A stretch of 64,000 nucleotides of DNA from Actinomycetes bacterium (lineage in GTDB: Bacteria; Actinomycetota; Acidimicrobiia; Acidimicrobiales; Bog-793), in NCBI GenBank assembly GCA_021786195.1, contig JAJYNS010000091.1:1-64000 (forward strand), read 5' to 3'. Made by a program: the position numbers and the translations under genes. How positions within the stretch are numbered: position 1 is the stretch's first letter; each line of letters begins with the position of its first letter. The notes under the pieces were generated by a model. That model did not search any database and was not told where the DNA came from. It saw nothing but the letters and a program-made list of their open reading frames with translations. Below, in pieces: positions 1 through 8,094 of the stretch.

Positions 1-1482
1 GGCGAGCTCGCCCGCCCTCGCTCCGCCGAAGGTGAACAGCTCGAAGATGGCGCCGACGAGGATCAGGCCCTGGCCGAGCATGTAGAGGATCGCCCCGGCG
101 CTGCTCACGTCCCAGCTCGTCTCGTGCCCGGGCGTGGAGAACACCCAGGCGCCCATGCCGGCGGTCGAAACGAGCATCCCGAGGAGCACGGACCCGGCCA
201 TCCAGTGCTTGACGGTCGCGCGCGCTCCCGAGGTGTCGCCGAGGAGCTCGGCGGCGATGAGGAACACGGCGATGACAGGCAGCGAGCCGAACACGAGGAG
301 CAGGTGGGCCCTCGTGAAGATCTGGTCGTCCACGGCCCTCGCGGCGGGCATCGTGGCGAAGCCGAACGACGTCTCGTTCATCTCGATGTAGTAGCCGTAG
401 AGGAACATGGCGACCGAGGCCATCACGTAGGTCATGTAGACCGCGAGGCGGACGGGGTTGAAGCGCGCCTTGACGGCGCCGGCGACTCTGTGGAAGCTCC
501 CCCAGATCTCGGGCGACATCGCCGCGGCAAGTATGAGCGCGCCGAGGCCGACGAGTCCGGTCATCGTGTCGTCCATGGCCAGCCCGTTGGCCCCGCCCTT
601 GCCGAAGGGGAACCACGCCGGGATGGCGAAGGTCCCGAGCGCCGAGACGGCGTAGACGCCGGAGTACAGCGCGATCCCGCCGAGCATGATCCCCACGGCA
701 AGACGGGAGATCTGCTTGCGGATGCCAACCAGGCGCGAGTAGCCGAAGGCTTCGGCGGCGAGGAAGACGATCCCTGCCATGAAGGACGGGAGCATGCCGT
801 GAGAGTGCGAGGTGACGAGGTTGCCGAAGAGCGTGGACGTGGACTCGTGCTGCCAGTTCGCCCAGAACGACCAGCTGATCCCGACGACCGACGCGGCGGC
901 GGCGATGCCGAGGACGACCCAGGTGAGCACCGACACCCCGGAGAAGAACAGCGCCCAGTGGATCTCGGCTTTCTGCCCGGGCATCTTCTCGCCGTTCGGC
1001 GGGACGAAGGCCGCGTAGGCCAGGTCGGCGACGAAGACGAGCGTCACGGCGAACAGCTCGATGGTGCAGGGCATGACGATCCAGAAGCCGAAGTCGGTCA
1101 GCGACGAGACGTGGTGCAGCGCGCCGTAGCCGAGGACGAGGAAGCCCGCTCCCTCGAACAAAGCGACGAGCGCGGAGTGAGAGACGAGGTAGCGCACCCA
1201 GTCGTGGGTGACGAACACCCGGGTGCAGAGGATGAGGAACAACAGCGCGGCGGGAAGCATGAGGGCGTGGTAGAACCACGTCATCGACGTCGTGAAGTCG
1301 CCGTTGTTGCCTGCCTTGAGGAACGGGACCGTCGTGAAGCTGAGCACGCCGATGACGACGATCCACGCGCCGAGCAGACGGGACATCGTCGAGGAGTACC
1401 GGTAGAAGTCCCCCGTCGCGCGGCTCCCGTCGGCTTGTTCCGCCGTCAGCCTTCCGTCTCTTGTGAGGGCTTCACTTGCCAT
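1..1482 (-). CDS. Polytopic membrane protein, His-rich helices (3' end outside window)
   Basis: An open frame of 494 codons runs from ATG at 1482 (SD AAGGAG, 6-nt spacing) off the left edge, so the C-terminus is missing. After about 30 polar residues the protein is almost entirely hydrophobic, with about 12 membrane segments. Many segments begin with or contain histidine: WFYHALMLPA, SHSALVALFEGAG, ALHHVSS, IHWALFF, SHSHGMLPSF, RAHLLLVFGS, VKHWMAG. It lies 54 bp downstream of ctaB on the same strand and is probably co-transcribed. The regular His placement plus a heme O synthase neighbour suggest a heme- or metal-binding respiratory membrane protein. I cannot match the six-His pattern (HPEVY, HH, HxH) of heme-copper oxidase subunit I, so the function stays open. 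Confidence 0.8.
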   Translation of the reverse strand, partial: MASEALTRDGRLTAEQADGSRATGDFYRYSSTMSRLLGAWIVVIGVLSFTTVPFLKAGNNGDFTTSMTWFYHALMLPAALLFLILCTRVFVTHDWVRYLVSHSALVALFEGAGFLVLGYGALHHVSSLTDFGFWIVMPCTIELFAVTLVFVADLAYAAFVPPNGEKMPGQKAEIHWALFFSGVSVLTWVVLGIAAAASVVGISWSFWANWQHESTSTLFGNLVTSHSHGMLPSFMAGIVFLAAEAFGYSRLVGIRKQISRLAVGIMLGGIALYSGVYAVSALGTFAIPAWFPFGKGGANGLAMDDTMTGLVGLGALILAAAMSPEIWGSFHRVAGAVKARFNPVRLAVYMTYVMASVAMFLYGYYIEMNETSFGFATMPAARAVDDQIFTRAHLLLVFGSLPVIAVFLIAAELLGDTSGARATVKHWMAGSVLLGMLVSTAGMGAWVFSTPGHETSWDVSSAGAILYMLGQGLILVGAIFELFTFGGARAGELA

Positions 1483-1536
1483 CTTCTGCTCCTTGGTAGT
1501 CGTCAGGCGTCGTCAGGCACCTCCCCGGCGCGCCGC

Positions 1537-2568
1537 TCAGGTTGCGAGACCGATCGCGGCGAGCAGGACGAGGATCAGGTAGGCCGTCGCGAGGCGGATC
1601 ATCGGCCGGGCAAGCCTCTCTTGCCAGGGAAGGAGGCACGCGCCCGCGGCGGCCGCCGCCGAGAGCAGGGCGACGGGACCGGCGACGAACGCCGACGCCG
1701 TCCCCCTGATGGCGAGGATGCCGCCGGTCGCGAGGGCGCCCATCGCCGCGCCCGCCGCGAGCGATGCGAGCCCGAGCACAGGACGGCTCCACACGACCGG
1801 CGCCATCGGCACCGAGGCCCGCGCGTAGTCGCTCCGGTAGCGGGAGGCGATCGCCCAGATGTGCACCGGGACCCAGGCCGCGACCATTCCCCCGAGGAGC
1901 CAGGCCGACCCCGAGAGCGGTTGGCCCACGGCCGTGTAGCCGGCCCAGAGCACGAGCGAGCCGACCGGTGCGCCGAGCACGACGCTCCATGGCGTCGACC
2001 GCTTCGTGAGGGCGCTGTAGACGACGACGTTGTCGACGAGCGCCAGCAGGAGGAAGACGAAGGGGAACAGGCCGAGCGCGGCGGCGATCGCAAGACCTGC
2101 GGCGCTCAGCGCCACGCCGAGGGCGACGGCGGAGCGGACCTCGATGCGGCCGGTCGGGAGCGCCCTCCCCGCGGTCCTCGGCATGACGGCGTCGATGTCG
2201 CGGTCGATCACGTTCGTGAGGGACTCGGCGCCGGCGCTCAGCGCGGCGACCGCGAGCACGACGCCGAGCAGGGTCCATCCCGGCACGCCGCCCCGCCCCG
2301 CTGTCGCCAGCACGGTGCCGGTGACGGCGACGAGGACGAAGGTGACGTCGATGTGCGGCTTGACGAAGGCGAGGTAGGTGGCGAGGCCCGGGTGCTCGGC
2401 CGCGAGGTCGGTCGGGACCCCGGTGGCGCCCGGTCCCGCCGGGCGGACGGGGATACCCAGCACGGTGCCCGAGGAGCGCTGCGGCGCCAGTGCCGTCGAG
2501 GACCTGCCCCGACCGCCCTCCCCGCTCGTGCCCCCCAGCCCCTCCGCGTGCTCGATGCTGGCCTCCAC
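1537..2568 (-). CDS. ctaB: Protoheme IX farnesyltransferase (heme O synthase), UbiA family
   Basis: Predicted to transfer farnesyl from farnesyl diphosphate to heme b, giving heme O for oxidases; integral membrane protein. The 343-aa protein has a polar N-terminus of about 60 residues and then about 8-9 membrane helices. The first Asp-rich motif reads NVIDRDIDAVMPRTAGRALP (NxxxDxxxDxxMxRTxxRxLP). The CtaB-type loops YSALTKRSTP and WVPVHIWAIASRYRSDY followed by ASVPMAP are recognisable, which separates it from UbiA and MenA. Start is GTG at 2568 with SD GGGAGG at 6 nt. It is the first gene of a likely two-gene respiratory unit with the membrane protein downstream. Sequence is divergent from textbook CtaB, but the motif set is convincing. 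Confidence 0.85.
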   Translation of the reverse strand: MEASIEHAEGLGGTSGEGGRGRSSTALAPQRSSGTVLGIPVRPAGPGATGVPTDLAAEHPGLATYLAFVKPHIDVTFVLVAVTGTVLATAGRGGVPGWTLLGVVLAVAALSAGAESLTNVIDRDIDAVMPRTAGRALPTGRIEVRSAVALGVALSAAGLAIAAALGLFPFVFLLLALVDNVVVYSALTKRSTPWSVVLGAPVGSLVLWAGYTAVGQPLSGSAWLLGGMVAAWVPVHIWAIASRYRSDYARASVPMAPVVWSRPVLGLASLAAGAAMGALATGGILAIRGTASAFVAGPVALLSAAAAAGACLLPWQERLARPMIRLATAYLILVLLAAIGLAT

Positions 2569-2618
2569 GAAGAACCTCCCGATGCCTCCAGCCGACCACG
2601 ATCCGGCCGTCGCGGGCT

Positions 2619-2633
2619 AGGGTCGAAGGACCC
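2619..2633 (-). promoter_or_regulatory. Putative shared respiratory-gene motif upstream of ctaB
   Basis: The + strand reads AGGGTCGAAGGACCC, 51-65 nt upstream of the ctaB start. GGGTC and GACCC form a perfect 5-bp inverted repeat around GAAG. A copy differing at one of 15 bases lies in the same orientation upstream of the cytochrome b gene at 16446-16460. This could be an activator or repressor site coordinating respiratory genes. No binding factor is known from the sequence. Confidence 0.45.
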
Positions 2634-2743
2634 ATCCGGGCCAGGCGTGCCAATAGGTCGCGGCCCGGGCGCGGCACTGGCTCGTTGGACCTGCCTCCTT
2701 CCAGGCATCGGTCCTTGCGATCTGTGCGAAGGGCCCGGCGCGC

Positions 2744-3331
2744 TCAGGTCTCGTCGAGGTCCAGCCACTTCTCGACGTAGGGGGCGCAGTAGGCCGAGAG
2801 CGCCGGGAGCAGGTCTTCGACCCGTTCGACGTCGAGGAAGAGACGCAGCTGCGCCGGGCGCATGAATCCCGAGTCCGCCGAATGGCGCAACAGGGCGTGG
2901 AACGGCCGCCAGTAGCCGAGGACGTCGAGGGTCGCGATCGGCTTGTCGTGGATGCCGAGCTGGCCCCAGGTCGCCATCTCGGTCAGCTCCTCCAAGGTCC
3001 CGAGGCCGCCGGGGAGCGCGACGAACGCGTCCGAGAGCTCGAACATCCGCTGCTTGCGCTCGTGCATCGAACCGACCTCGACGAGCTCGCCGAGGCCGGG
3101 GTGCGCGATCTCCCGGCGGAAGAGGTGGCGCGGGATCACGCCGACCACGTGTCCTCCGGCGGCGAGCGCGGCGTCGGCGACGACCCCCATCAGCCCGACG
3201 GCGCCGCCTCCGTAGACGAGGGTGAGGCCCTCCTCGGCGATCAAGGTGCCGAGCGATCGTGCCGCCTCGGCGAACTCGGACCGGTCGCCGGGCGAGGACC
3301 CGCAGTAGACGCAGATCCGAGAGATGACCAT
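2744..3331 (-). CDS. LOG family protein (cytokinin riboside 5'-monophosphate phosphoribohydrolase-like)
   Basis: 195-aa Rossmann-fold protein of the TIGR00730/LOG family, which cleaves the N-glycosidic bond of (modified) adenosine monophosphates, releasing the base and ribose 5-phosphate. Visible family motifs are the N-terminal CVYCGSS, YGGGAVGLMG near residues 40-49, MHERKQRM near 89-96 and PGGLGTLEE at 107-115. ATG at 3331 fits the usual N-terminus; no SD is seen, but TACCGT lies 8 nt upstream, consistent with a leaderless mRNA. It is divergent from a TetR gene with an 81-bp gap holding a dyad, so it may be a target of that regulator. In bacteria the real substrate is often unknown; the plant-hormone name reflects homology only. 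Confidence 0.85.
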   Translation of the reverse strand: MVISRICVYCGSSPGDRSEFAEAARSLGTLIAEEGLTLVYGGGAVGLMGVVADAALAAGGHVVGVIPRHLFRREIAHPGLGELVEVGSMHERKQRMFELSDAFVALPGGLGTLEELTEMATWGQLGIHDKPIATLDVLGYWRPFHALLRHSADSGFMRPAQLRLFLDVERVEDLLPALSAYCAPYVEKWLDLDET

Positions 3332-3389
3332 GGTCGCCAACGGTACGCCGGCGACGAGCCCGGATGCGGTCCCTGGCCCGGCCTCGATG

Positions 3390-3413
3390 TAACGACACGA
3401 TATAGTTCCGTAA
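3390..3413. promoter_or_regulatory. Imperfect dyad, candidate TetR operator
   Basis: A 24-bp imperfect palindrome lies between the divergent LOG and TetR genes and touches the TetR start codon. The left half reads TAACGACACGAT and the right half ATAGTTCCGTAA. Sixteen of 24 positions are symmetric, including ACG/CGT and the central ATAT. It is also one of the few AT-rich patches in the region. Inferred autoregulatory operator that could also control the LOG gene. Confidence 0.5.
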
Positions 3414-4177
3414 TGAGAGGGGGATCGTTGGACAAGGGGCAGGAAGGCGATCTCGAGGGGAGGGGTGATGAGCGCCCGGGCACCTCGCGGCGTGGCGGCC
3501 GGCCGAGGGATGCCTCGCGCGATGCCGAGATCGTCGCCGCGGCGATCGAGCTCGTCGCGGCGCACGGCTACGACCGCCTGACGATCGACGCGGTCGCGGC
3601 GCGTGCCCGGGCAGGCAAGGCGACCATCTACCGAAGGTGGCGCTCCAAGGCCGAGCTGGTCATCGACGCGGTCATCGCGCTCAAGCCGCCCTCGGCGGCT
3701 CCGGACACCGGCACGCTCGCGGGCGACCTGCGGGGCCTCTGCTTGACGAGCCCCGACCTCACCGAGAGCCTGGCCGCCAGGGTGATGGCCGGGCTCTGCC
3801 CCGCGATCGTCGACGACGCCGAGCTGCGCTCGGCCTTCATCGAGCGCTTCGTCGCCCCGAGGCACGCCCTCATGCTGGAGCTGTTCGAACGGGCCGCCCG
3901 CCGGGGGGAGCTCGCCCCCGGGGCCGACCCGGCGCTGCTGTCGACGCTGCTCCCGGCCCTGGTCATCCACCGGGTGGTGACGACCGGCGACCTTCCGGCC
4001 CCGCCGTTCTTCGACCGGCTCATCGACGAGGTGATCGTCCCGCTTGCGACGGGGTCTCGGGGCACCGGCGCCGGCGCGCAGGGTCCCCCGGGCGACCGGA
4101 GCCTCGGGGTCAGCCGTCGACCAGCGCGAGCTCCTCGGGGCTCAGCTGCAGCTCTGCGGCGGCGACGGAGTCTCTGA
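3413..4177 (+). CDS. TetR/AcrR family transcriptional regulator
   Basis: 254-aa one-component repressor. The TetR DNA-binding domain is clear: DAEIVAAAIELVAAHGYDRL, then TIDAVAARARAGKATIYRRW and the KAELVIDAV helix that ends the domain (about residues 35-85). The C-terminal ligand and dimerisation region (LLPALVIHRVVTTGDLP, then FFDRLIDEVIVPL) resembles the TetR_C class that often pairs with transport or detoxification genes. A start at ATG 3413 leaves a polar 30-residue tail before the HTH; GTG starts further upstream would run into the LOG gene. The last 40 residues are Arg/Gly/Ala-rich and overlap the converging aldo/keto reductase by 68 bp. Ligand unknown; the likeliest targets are itself and the divergent LOG gene. 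Confidence 0.88.
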   Translation: MRGGSLDKGQEGDLEGRGDERPGTSRRGGRPRDASRDAEIVAAAIELVAAHGYDRLTIDAVAARARAGKATIYRRWRSKAELVIDAVIALKPPSAAPDTGTLAGDLRGLCLTSPDLTESLAARVMAGLCPAIVDDAELRSAFIERFVAPRHALMLELFERAARRGELAPGADPALLSTLLPALVIHRVVTTGDLPAPPFFDRLIDEVIVPLATGSRGTGAGAQGPPGDRSLGVSRRPARAPRGSAAALRRRRSL

Positions 4178-4970
4178 TCGTCTCCGGGCGGCTCGAGCCC
4201 GGGATCGGTATGACGTGGTCGCCCTTGGCGAGCATCCAGGCGAGCACGACCTGCTGGGGCGACACGCCATGGGCGCGGGCCACCTCCGCCACGGCGGGCC
4301 GGAGCTTGGCGAGCGCCGAGGCGTTCCCGATGCCGCCGAGGGGGCTCCAGGGAAGGAAGGCGATGCCGAGCTTCCCGGTGTGCTCGAGCTCGCCCTCGCT
4401 CGAGCGGAAGCTCAACGAGAACTGGTTCTGGACGCTCGCCAGCCGGCCCTCGCCGAGGATCGAGACGGCGAGGTCGATCTGGGCGTTGTTCGCGTTCGAG
4501 ATGCCGACCATGCGGGCCTTGCCCTCCTCGAGGAGCTCCTTCAGCACCCCGACGGAGTCCTCGTAGGGGACCCTTGGGTCGGGGCGGTGGAACTGGTAGA
4601 GGCCGATCGCCTCGACGCCGAGGCGGCGGAGCGAGGCCTCGGCCGCCGAGCGAAGGTGCTCGGGCCTGCCGTCGACCTGCCACGAGCCGTCTCCCGGACG
4701 GACGTGGCCGCCCTTGGTCGCCACCAGCACCGCGTCGGGGTCCCCTCCCCAGGAGGCGAGCGCCTTGGCGACGAGCCGCTCCCCGTGACCGGTGTCCTGC
4801 CCACCGAGCGAGTACGCGTCGGCGGTGTCGATGAGCGTCACGCCGGCGTCCAGCGCGGCGTGGATCGTCCGGATCGACTGCTCCTCGTCCGGGCGGCCCT
4901 CGATCGACATGGGCATCTCGCCGAGGCCGATCGCTCCGACCTGCCTCGCCCCGATCGTTCGCTGTCGCAT
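4110..4970 (-). CDS. Aldo/keto reductase
   Basis: 286-aa NAD(P)H-dependent oxidoreductase of the AKR (beta/alpha)8-barrel superfamily, expected to be cytosolic. The catalytic tetrad is intact: D48 and Y53 in LIDTADAY, K86 in VLVATKGG and H128 in LYQFHRP. The C-terminal cofactor segment IPGSSRPETIRDS is present. ATG at 4970 has SD AGGAG at 5 nt. It stands between a convergent TetR gene and a PfkB kinase on the same strand 61 bp upstream. The enzyme reads like the general AKR11/YajO-type group; the substrate cannot be read from sequence. A second, separate AKR lies at 46161-47207. Confidence 0.9.
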   Translation of the reverse strand: MRQRTIGARQVGAIGLGEMPMSIEGRPDEEQSIRTIHAALDAGVTLIDTADAYSLGGQDTGHGERLVAKALASWGGDPDAVLVATKGGHVRPGDGSWQVDGRPEHLRSAAEASLRRLGVEAIGLYQFHRPDPRVPYEDSVGVLKELLEEGKARMVGISNANNAQIDLAVSILGEGRLASVQNQFSLSFRSSEGELEHTGKLGIAFLPWSPLGGIGNASALAKLRPAVAEVARAHGVSPQQVVLAWMLAKGDHVIPIPGSSRPETIRDSVAAAELQLSPEELALVDG

Positions 4971-5031
4971 TCGAGCTCCTCTCGGCTTGTTGGGGCCGGC
5001 GGCGTCGCCCGGGCGGCCCGACAGGTCGACA

Positions 5032-5991
5032 CTAACCGGGCGCTCGGCGCAGACGGTCCACCTCCTCCGCCGAGGGCGGGTCGGCGCCCGGCCTCGTGCA
5101 GGCCAGCGCCGCGACGGCGCTCGCGTACTCGAGAGCCTCTCCGAGCTGCTCCTCCGCGAGCCGGCGGTCCCTCACCGCGTCGGTCAGGCCCTCGCGCTCG
5201 AAGTGGTGGAGCAAGCCGGCGCTGAAGGCGTCCCCGGCCCCGACGGTGTCGACGACGGCGACGTCGGGCGCCCTCCGGCTGACGGGGGCTCCCGATCCAT
5301 AGGCGACGCATCCCTCGGCGCCGAGGGTGACGACGACGAGCGCGGCGCCGAGCCTCCTCCAGGACGCGGCCACCTCCTCGATCGAGCGCCCGGGACAGAG
5401 CCAGGCGAGGTCCTCGACGCTCGCCTTGATGACGTCGACGCAGGCGGCGAACTCCTCGACCCGCTCGAGCGCCTCCTCCGGCGTGCCGACGAGGCCGGGT
5501 CGGATGTTGGGGTCGTAGGACAGCAGCCGCGCTCCCCGGTGGCCTCGGAGCCATCCGGAGATCACCTCCCACCCCGGCGCCATCGCCGCCGCGACCGAGC
5601 CCGTGTGCAGCACCGTCACGTCGTGAGGAAGCTCCGCGGGCAGCTCGGCGGCGCGCCACTGCCAGTCGGCGGTCCCTGCCACGTAGAAGCTGTAGGAGGC
5701 TGAGCCGTCGGGCCCGATGCTCGCGAACGCGAGGCTCGCGGGCTCGGCGGCCTCCACGGCATAGCCGAGGTCCACCCCGTTGGCCGCCAGGTGCTCGCGC
5801 AGCAGGGCGCCGAGCGGGCCGCCGGAGATCCTGGCGGCGAGCGCGGAGCTCGTGCCGAGCCTCGCGAGGGCGACCGCCGTGTTCGCCGGGCTACCGCCCG
5901 GGAGGGCGACGAAGCGAGCCGGCCGCCCTGCTGGCGCCTGCGCGGGGTCCGGGAGCATGTCGAGCAGGGCTTCTCCGCAGACGAGGATCAC
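5032..5991 (-). CDS. PfkB family carbohydrate kinase (fructokinase/ribokinase-like)
   Basis: 319-aa sugar kinase. Motifs are the N-terminal VCGEALLDMLP, the substrate-binding LPGGSPANTAVALARLG (PfkB signature 1) and DTVGAGDAFSAGLL (signature 2, anion hole and catalytic Asp). GGSPAN is typical of fructokinases, so phosphorylation of fructose or a related sugar is the best guess. GTG at 5991 with SD GGGAGG at 7 nt fixes the start. It is 61 bp upstream of the aldo/keto reductase on the same strand and divergent from the unknown gene at 6196. The 204-bp upstream gap contains an AT-rich stretch near 6030-6060 that could hold its promoter. No other sugar pathway gene is adjacent on this strand. Confidence 0.88.
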   Translation of the reverse strand: MILVCGEALLDMLPDPAQAPAGRPARFVALPGGSPANTAVALARLGTSSALAARISGGPLGALLREHLAANGVDLGYAVEAAEPASLAFASIGPDGSASYSFYVAGTADWQWRAAELPAELPHDVTVLHTGSVAAAMAPGWEVISGWLRGHRGARLLSYDPNIRPGLVGTPEEALERVEEFAACVDVIKASVEDLAWLCPGRSIEEVAASWRRLGAALVVVTLGAEGCVAYGSGAPVSRRAPDVAVVDTVGAGDAFSAGLLHHFEREGLTDAVRDRRLAEEQLGEALEYASAVAALACTRPGADPPSAEEVDRLRRAPG

Positions 5992-6195
5992 CGACAGGCC
6001 TCCCAGGTGCAGTATCGCGGGTAGAGATCTACATGATCGATATAAGCTGTTGGACAGATTAGCTCGGCATGCCGATACTGAGAGCGAGGCAGTTCCGCAC
6101 AGGTCGGTAGCCCCGGGAGCACGGGCTCGGACCGGTCCGGAGCGGGCCTCGCGAAGAGACGTAGAGCGACGTGAGAGCGATGAGGTGAGTGAGTG

Positions 6196-6669
6196 ATGGC
6201 CGTAGGGTACGAGGCGGAGCGGCCGGTGGGTTGGTACGTCTCCCGCATAGTGAAGCTCTCAGGCGAGCGGCAGCGGTCGCTCGGCCTGCTCGGCGGCGTC
6301 GTCGCCCCCTCGGGCGAGACGCTCGCGATCGGTGACCTCCTCGAGGGGGAGCGCCCGCTCGAGGACCACCGCAGCTACAGCGCGACCCTCACCTTCCCCG
6401 GGCTCATCCCGGTGAAGCTCAAGGTCGAGCTGGTCGTGACGAGCTACTCCTCGAACCTCGTCGAGATCGGTCTCCGGCCCCTCGAGCGGGTCCCCCAGCG
6501 CCGGATCGGCGCTGCCCGCTACTTCGACGCGGCGTGGGCGGTCCTCGACGCCGTCGTCCGGGCGAGCCTCCTGGCCCCGTCAACGGCGCGCCAGGGTAGG
6601 CAGGAGCAGAGGGCCTCACGGGTCTCGTCGGTGGTCCGGGGCGCCCGGCGCCTGGCCAGGGCGTCGTAG
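6196..6669 (+). CDS. Hypothetical protein, 157 aa
   Basis: I do not recognise this protein. ATG at 6196 follows SD GAGGTGA with 7-nt spacing; a GTG immediately before it is an alternative start. The sequence opens with a conserved-looking block (GYEAERPVGWYVSRIVKLSG), continues with a beta-rich stretch (YSATLTFPGLIPVKLKVELV, then VTSYSSNLVEIGLRPL), then a helical segment (RYFDAAWAVLDAVVRASLL) and ends in a basic Arg/Ala tail. There is no signal peptide or membrane helix. The alternating-hydrophobic core resembles small helix-grip or SRPBCC-like folds, but that is a loose impression. Codon use is like its neighbours and it is transcribed alone. Confidence 0.65.
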   Translation: MAVGYEAERPVGWYVSRIVKLSGERQRSLGLLGGVVAPSGETLAIGDLLEGERPLEDHRSYSATLTFPGLIPVKLKVELVVTSYSSNLVEIGLRPLERVPQRRIGAARYFDAAWAVLDAVVRASLLAPSTARQGRQEQRASRVSSVVRGARRLARAS

Positions 6670-6752
6670 TCCCGGCGCCGGCTCGCCGGTCCGGTCTCCG
6701 AGCGGCTGCGCCGTGCATCTCGCGCCGGCGCGGCCGTCTTCTGTCACAGCCG

Positions 6753-6781
6753 TTGACTCCTCGGCGCCGAGGGGGTAGAAC
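6753..6781 (+). promoter_or_regulatory. Sigma-70-type promoter of the alpha-glucoside operon
   Basis: TTGACT at 6753-6758 and TAGAAC at 6776-6781 are separated by exactly 17 nt. The spacer contains a perfect 14-bp palindrome, CCTCGGCGCCGAGG (6759-6772), which could be an additional protein site. Transcription would start near 6788, just ahead of the LacI-type operators. This is the clearest -35/-10 pair I found in the window. Confidence 0.65.
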
Positions 6782-6796
6782 TCTCGGCGGCAGCCG

Positions 6797-6826
6797 TGGA
6801 AGCGGTTCCAGGGCGGAACCGGTTCC
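6797..6826. promoter_or_regulatory. Tandem LacI-type operators
   Basis: Two palindromes of the LacI-family kind with centres 17 bp apart: TGGAAGCGGTTCCA (6797-6810, one central mismatch) and GGAACCGGTTCC (6815-6826, perfect 12 bp). They lie directly downstream of the promoter and end at the start of the lacI-family frame. This fits autorepression of the whole operon, since no second copy is seen before the binding-protein gene. Confidence 0.75.
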
Positions 6827-8053
6827 ATGAAGTCGTGCCGCGCCCGGGAAGAGGGCGCGGCAGTTGGTCGTCGGGGGGTGACCGGCATCGCATCGCGGGG
6901 CGTCAACATCACCCAGGTGGCGAGGGCTGCCGGGGTGGGCACCGGGACCGTCTCACGTGTCCTGAACGACAGCGCGAACGTCCGCCCGACGACGCGGGCC
7001 CGGGTGCTCGAGGTCATCGAGCGCCTCGACTACCACCCGAGCCGCCTCGCGAGCGGGCTGTCCAGAGGGAGCCCCCGGACGGTCGCGATCGTCGTCCCGT
7101 TCATGACGCGACCGTCGGTCGTCGAGCGCCTCGCCGGCGCCATCTCGGTGCTCGACGAGCACGGCTACGACACGGTCGTGCTGAACGTCGAGACGGCGGA
7201 GCAGCGCGACCGCCACCTCAAGTCGCTGACCGCGCGACACCGGGCGGACGGGGTGGTCGTGCTGTCGATCCCGATCCCGGCGACGTTCCTCGCGGCGTTC
7301 CGCAAGGCGCGCATCCCCGTCGTGCTCGTGGACACCGAGGCGCCGGGGCTGCCGAGGACGATCGCCGACGACGCCCGAGGCGGGCGGCTCGCGACCGAGC
7401 ACCTGATCGCGCTCGGCCATCGCCGGATCGGCTTCGTCGGCGACCTCGGGTTCGAGGGCATCGGGAACCACTCGACCCGCCAGAGGTTCTCCGGCTACCG
7501 CGCCGCCCTGCAGGCCGCGAGGATCCCCTACGACGGCGCGCTCGTCCGCCAGGGATCGCACAGCGCGGCCACGAGCTCGCTCCTCGCCGAGGAGCTGCTC
7601 GGCCTTGCCGACCCCCCGACGGCGATCTTCGCGATCTCCGACACCCAGGCGATCGGCGTCCTCGCCGCGGCGGACCGGATGGGCGTCGAGGTCCCGGGGG
7701 ACCTCTCGGTCGTCGGCTACGACGACGTCGAGGCGGCGGCTCTTCTCGGGCTGACGACGGTGCGCCAGCCGCTCAAGGAGAGCGGTGCCAGAGGTGCAGA
7801 GCGCTTGTGCCTGCTCCTGCGCCACGAGCGGGTCCGCCCGCTGCGGGAGGAGCTGCCGCTCGAGATCGTGGCGCGCACGAGCTCCGCTCCGCCTGCGGCA
7901 GGCGCCGGGACGGTCCGGGCCGCGGGCGGGGGGAGCGCGGGTCGGCAGAACGCCTTCGGCACATCGGGCGACCACGAAAGGAGGGTGAGGGGGGAGCACC
8001 GGCAGCTGCTCAGCGAGCAGCCCGAGCTCCATCGGCTGGCCGCCGAGAGGTGA
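6827..8053 (+). CDS. LacI family transcriptional regulator of the alpha-glucoside operon
   Basis: Up to 408 aa. The N-terminal HTH (NITQVARAAGVGTGTVSRVL) and hinge (RVLEVIERLDYHPSRLASGL) are classic LacI, followed by a periplasmic-binding-protein-like sugar sensor (RTVAIVVPF, ADGVVVLSIP, IGFVGD, VVGYDDVEAAALLGLTTVRQP). The last 60 residues after the sensor are low-complexity and unusual. Start is uncertain: ATG 6827 abuts the operator and has no SD, while in-frame GTG 6878 leaves an N-terminus closer to other LacI proteins. Two operators lie immediately upstream, and the gene is first in a unit whose order (lacI-type, binding protein, two permeases, GH13, ATPase) equals aglR-aglEFGAK of Sinorhizobium. 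Expected to release DNA when an alpha-glucoside or its product binds. Confidence 0.9.
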   Translation: MKSCRAREEGAAVGRRGVTGIASRGVNITQVARAAGVGTGTVSRVLNDSANVRPTTRARVLEVIERLDYHPSRLASGLSRGSPRTVAIVVPFMTRPSVVERLAGAISVLDEHGYDTVVLNVETAEQRDRHLKSLTARHRADGVVVLSIPIPATFLAAFRKARIPVVLVDTEAPGLPRTIADDARGGRLATEHLIALGHRRIGFVGDLGFEGIGNHSTRQRFSGYRAALQAARIPYDGALVRQGSHSAATSSLLAEELLGLADPPTAIFAISDTQAIGVLAAADRMGVEVPGDLSVVGYDDVEAAALLGLTTVRQPLKESGARGAERLCLLLRHERVRPLREELPLEIVARTSSAPPAAGAGTVRAAGGGSAGRQNAFGTSGDHERRVRGEHRQLLSEQPELHRLAAER

Positions 8054-8094
8054 CCACCGTCGTTCTGGGGGAAGAAGGAAGGGAGACAAAGCAC

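Noticed and set aside
124-2865. 913-codon + strand frame at the left end
   Set aside because: Opposite ctaB and the membrane protein, both of which have coherent membrane topology and SDs; the frame is Arg/Glu/Asp/Gly low-complexity.
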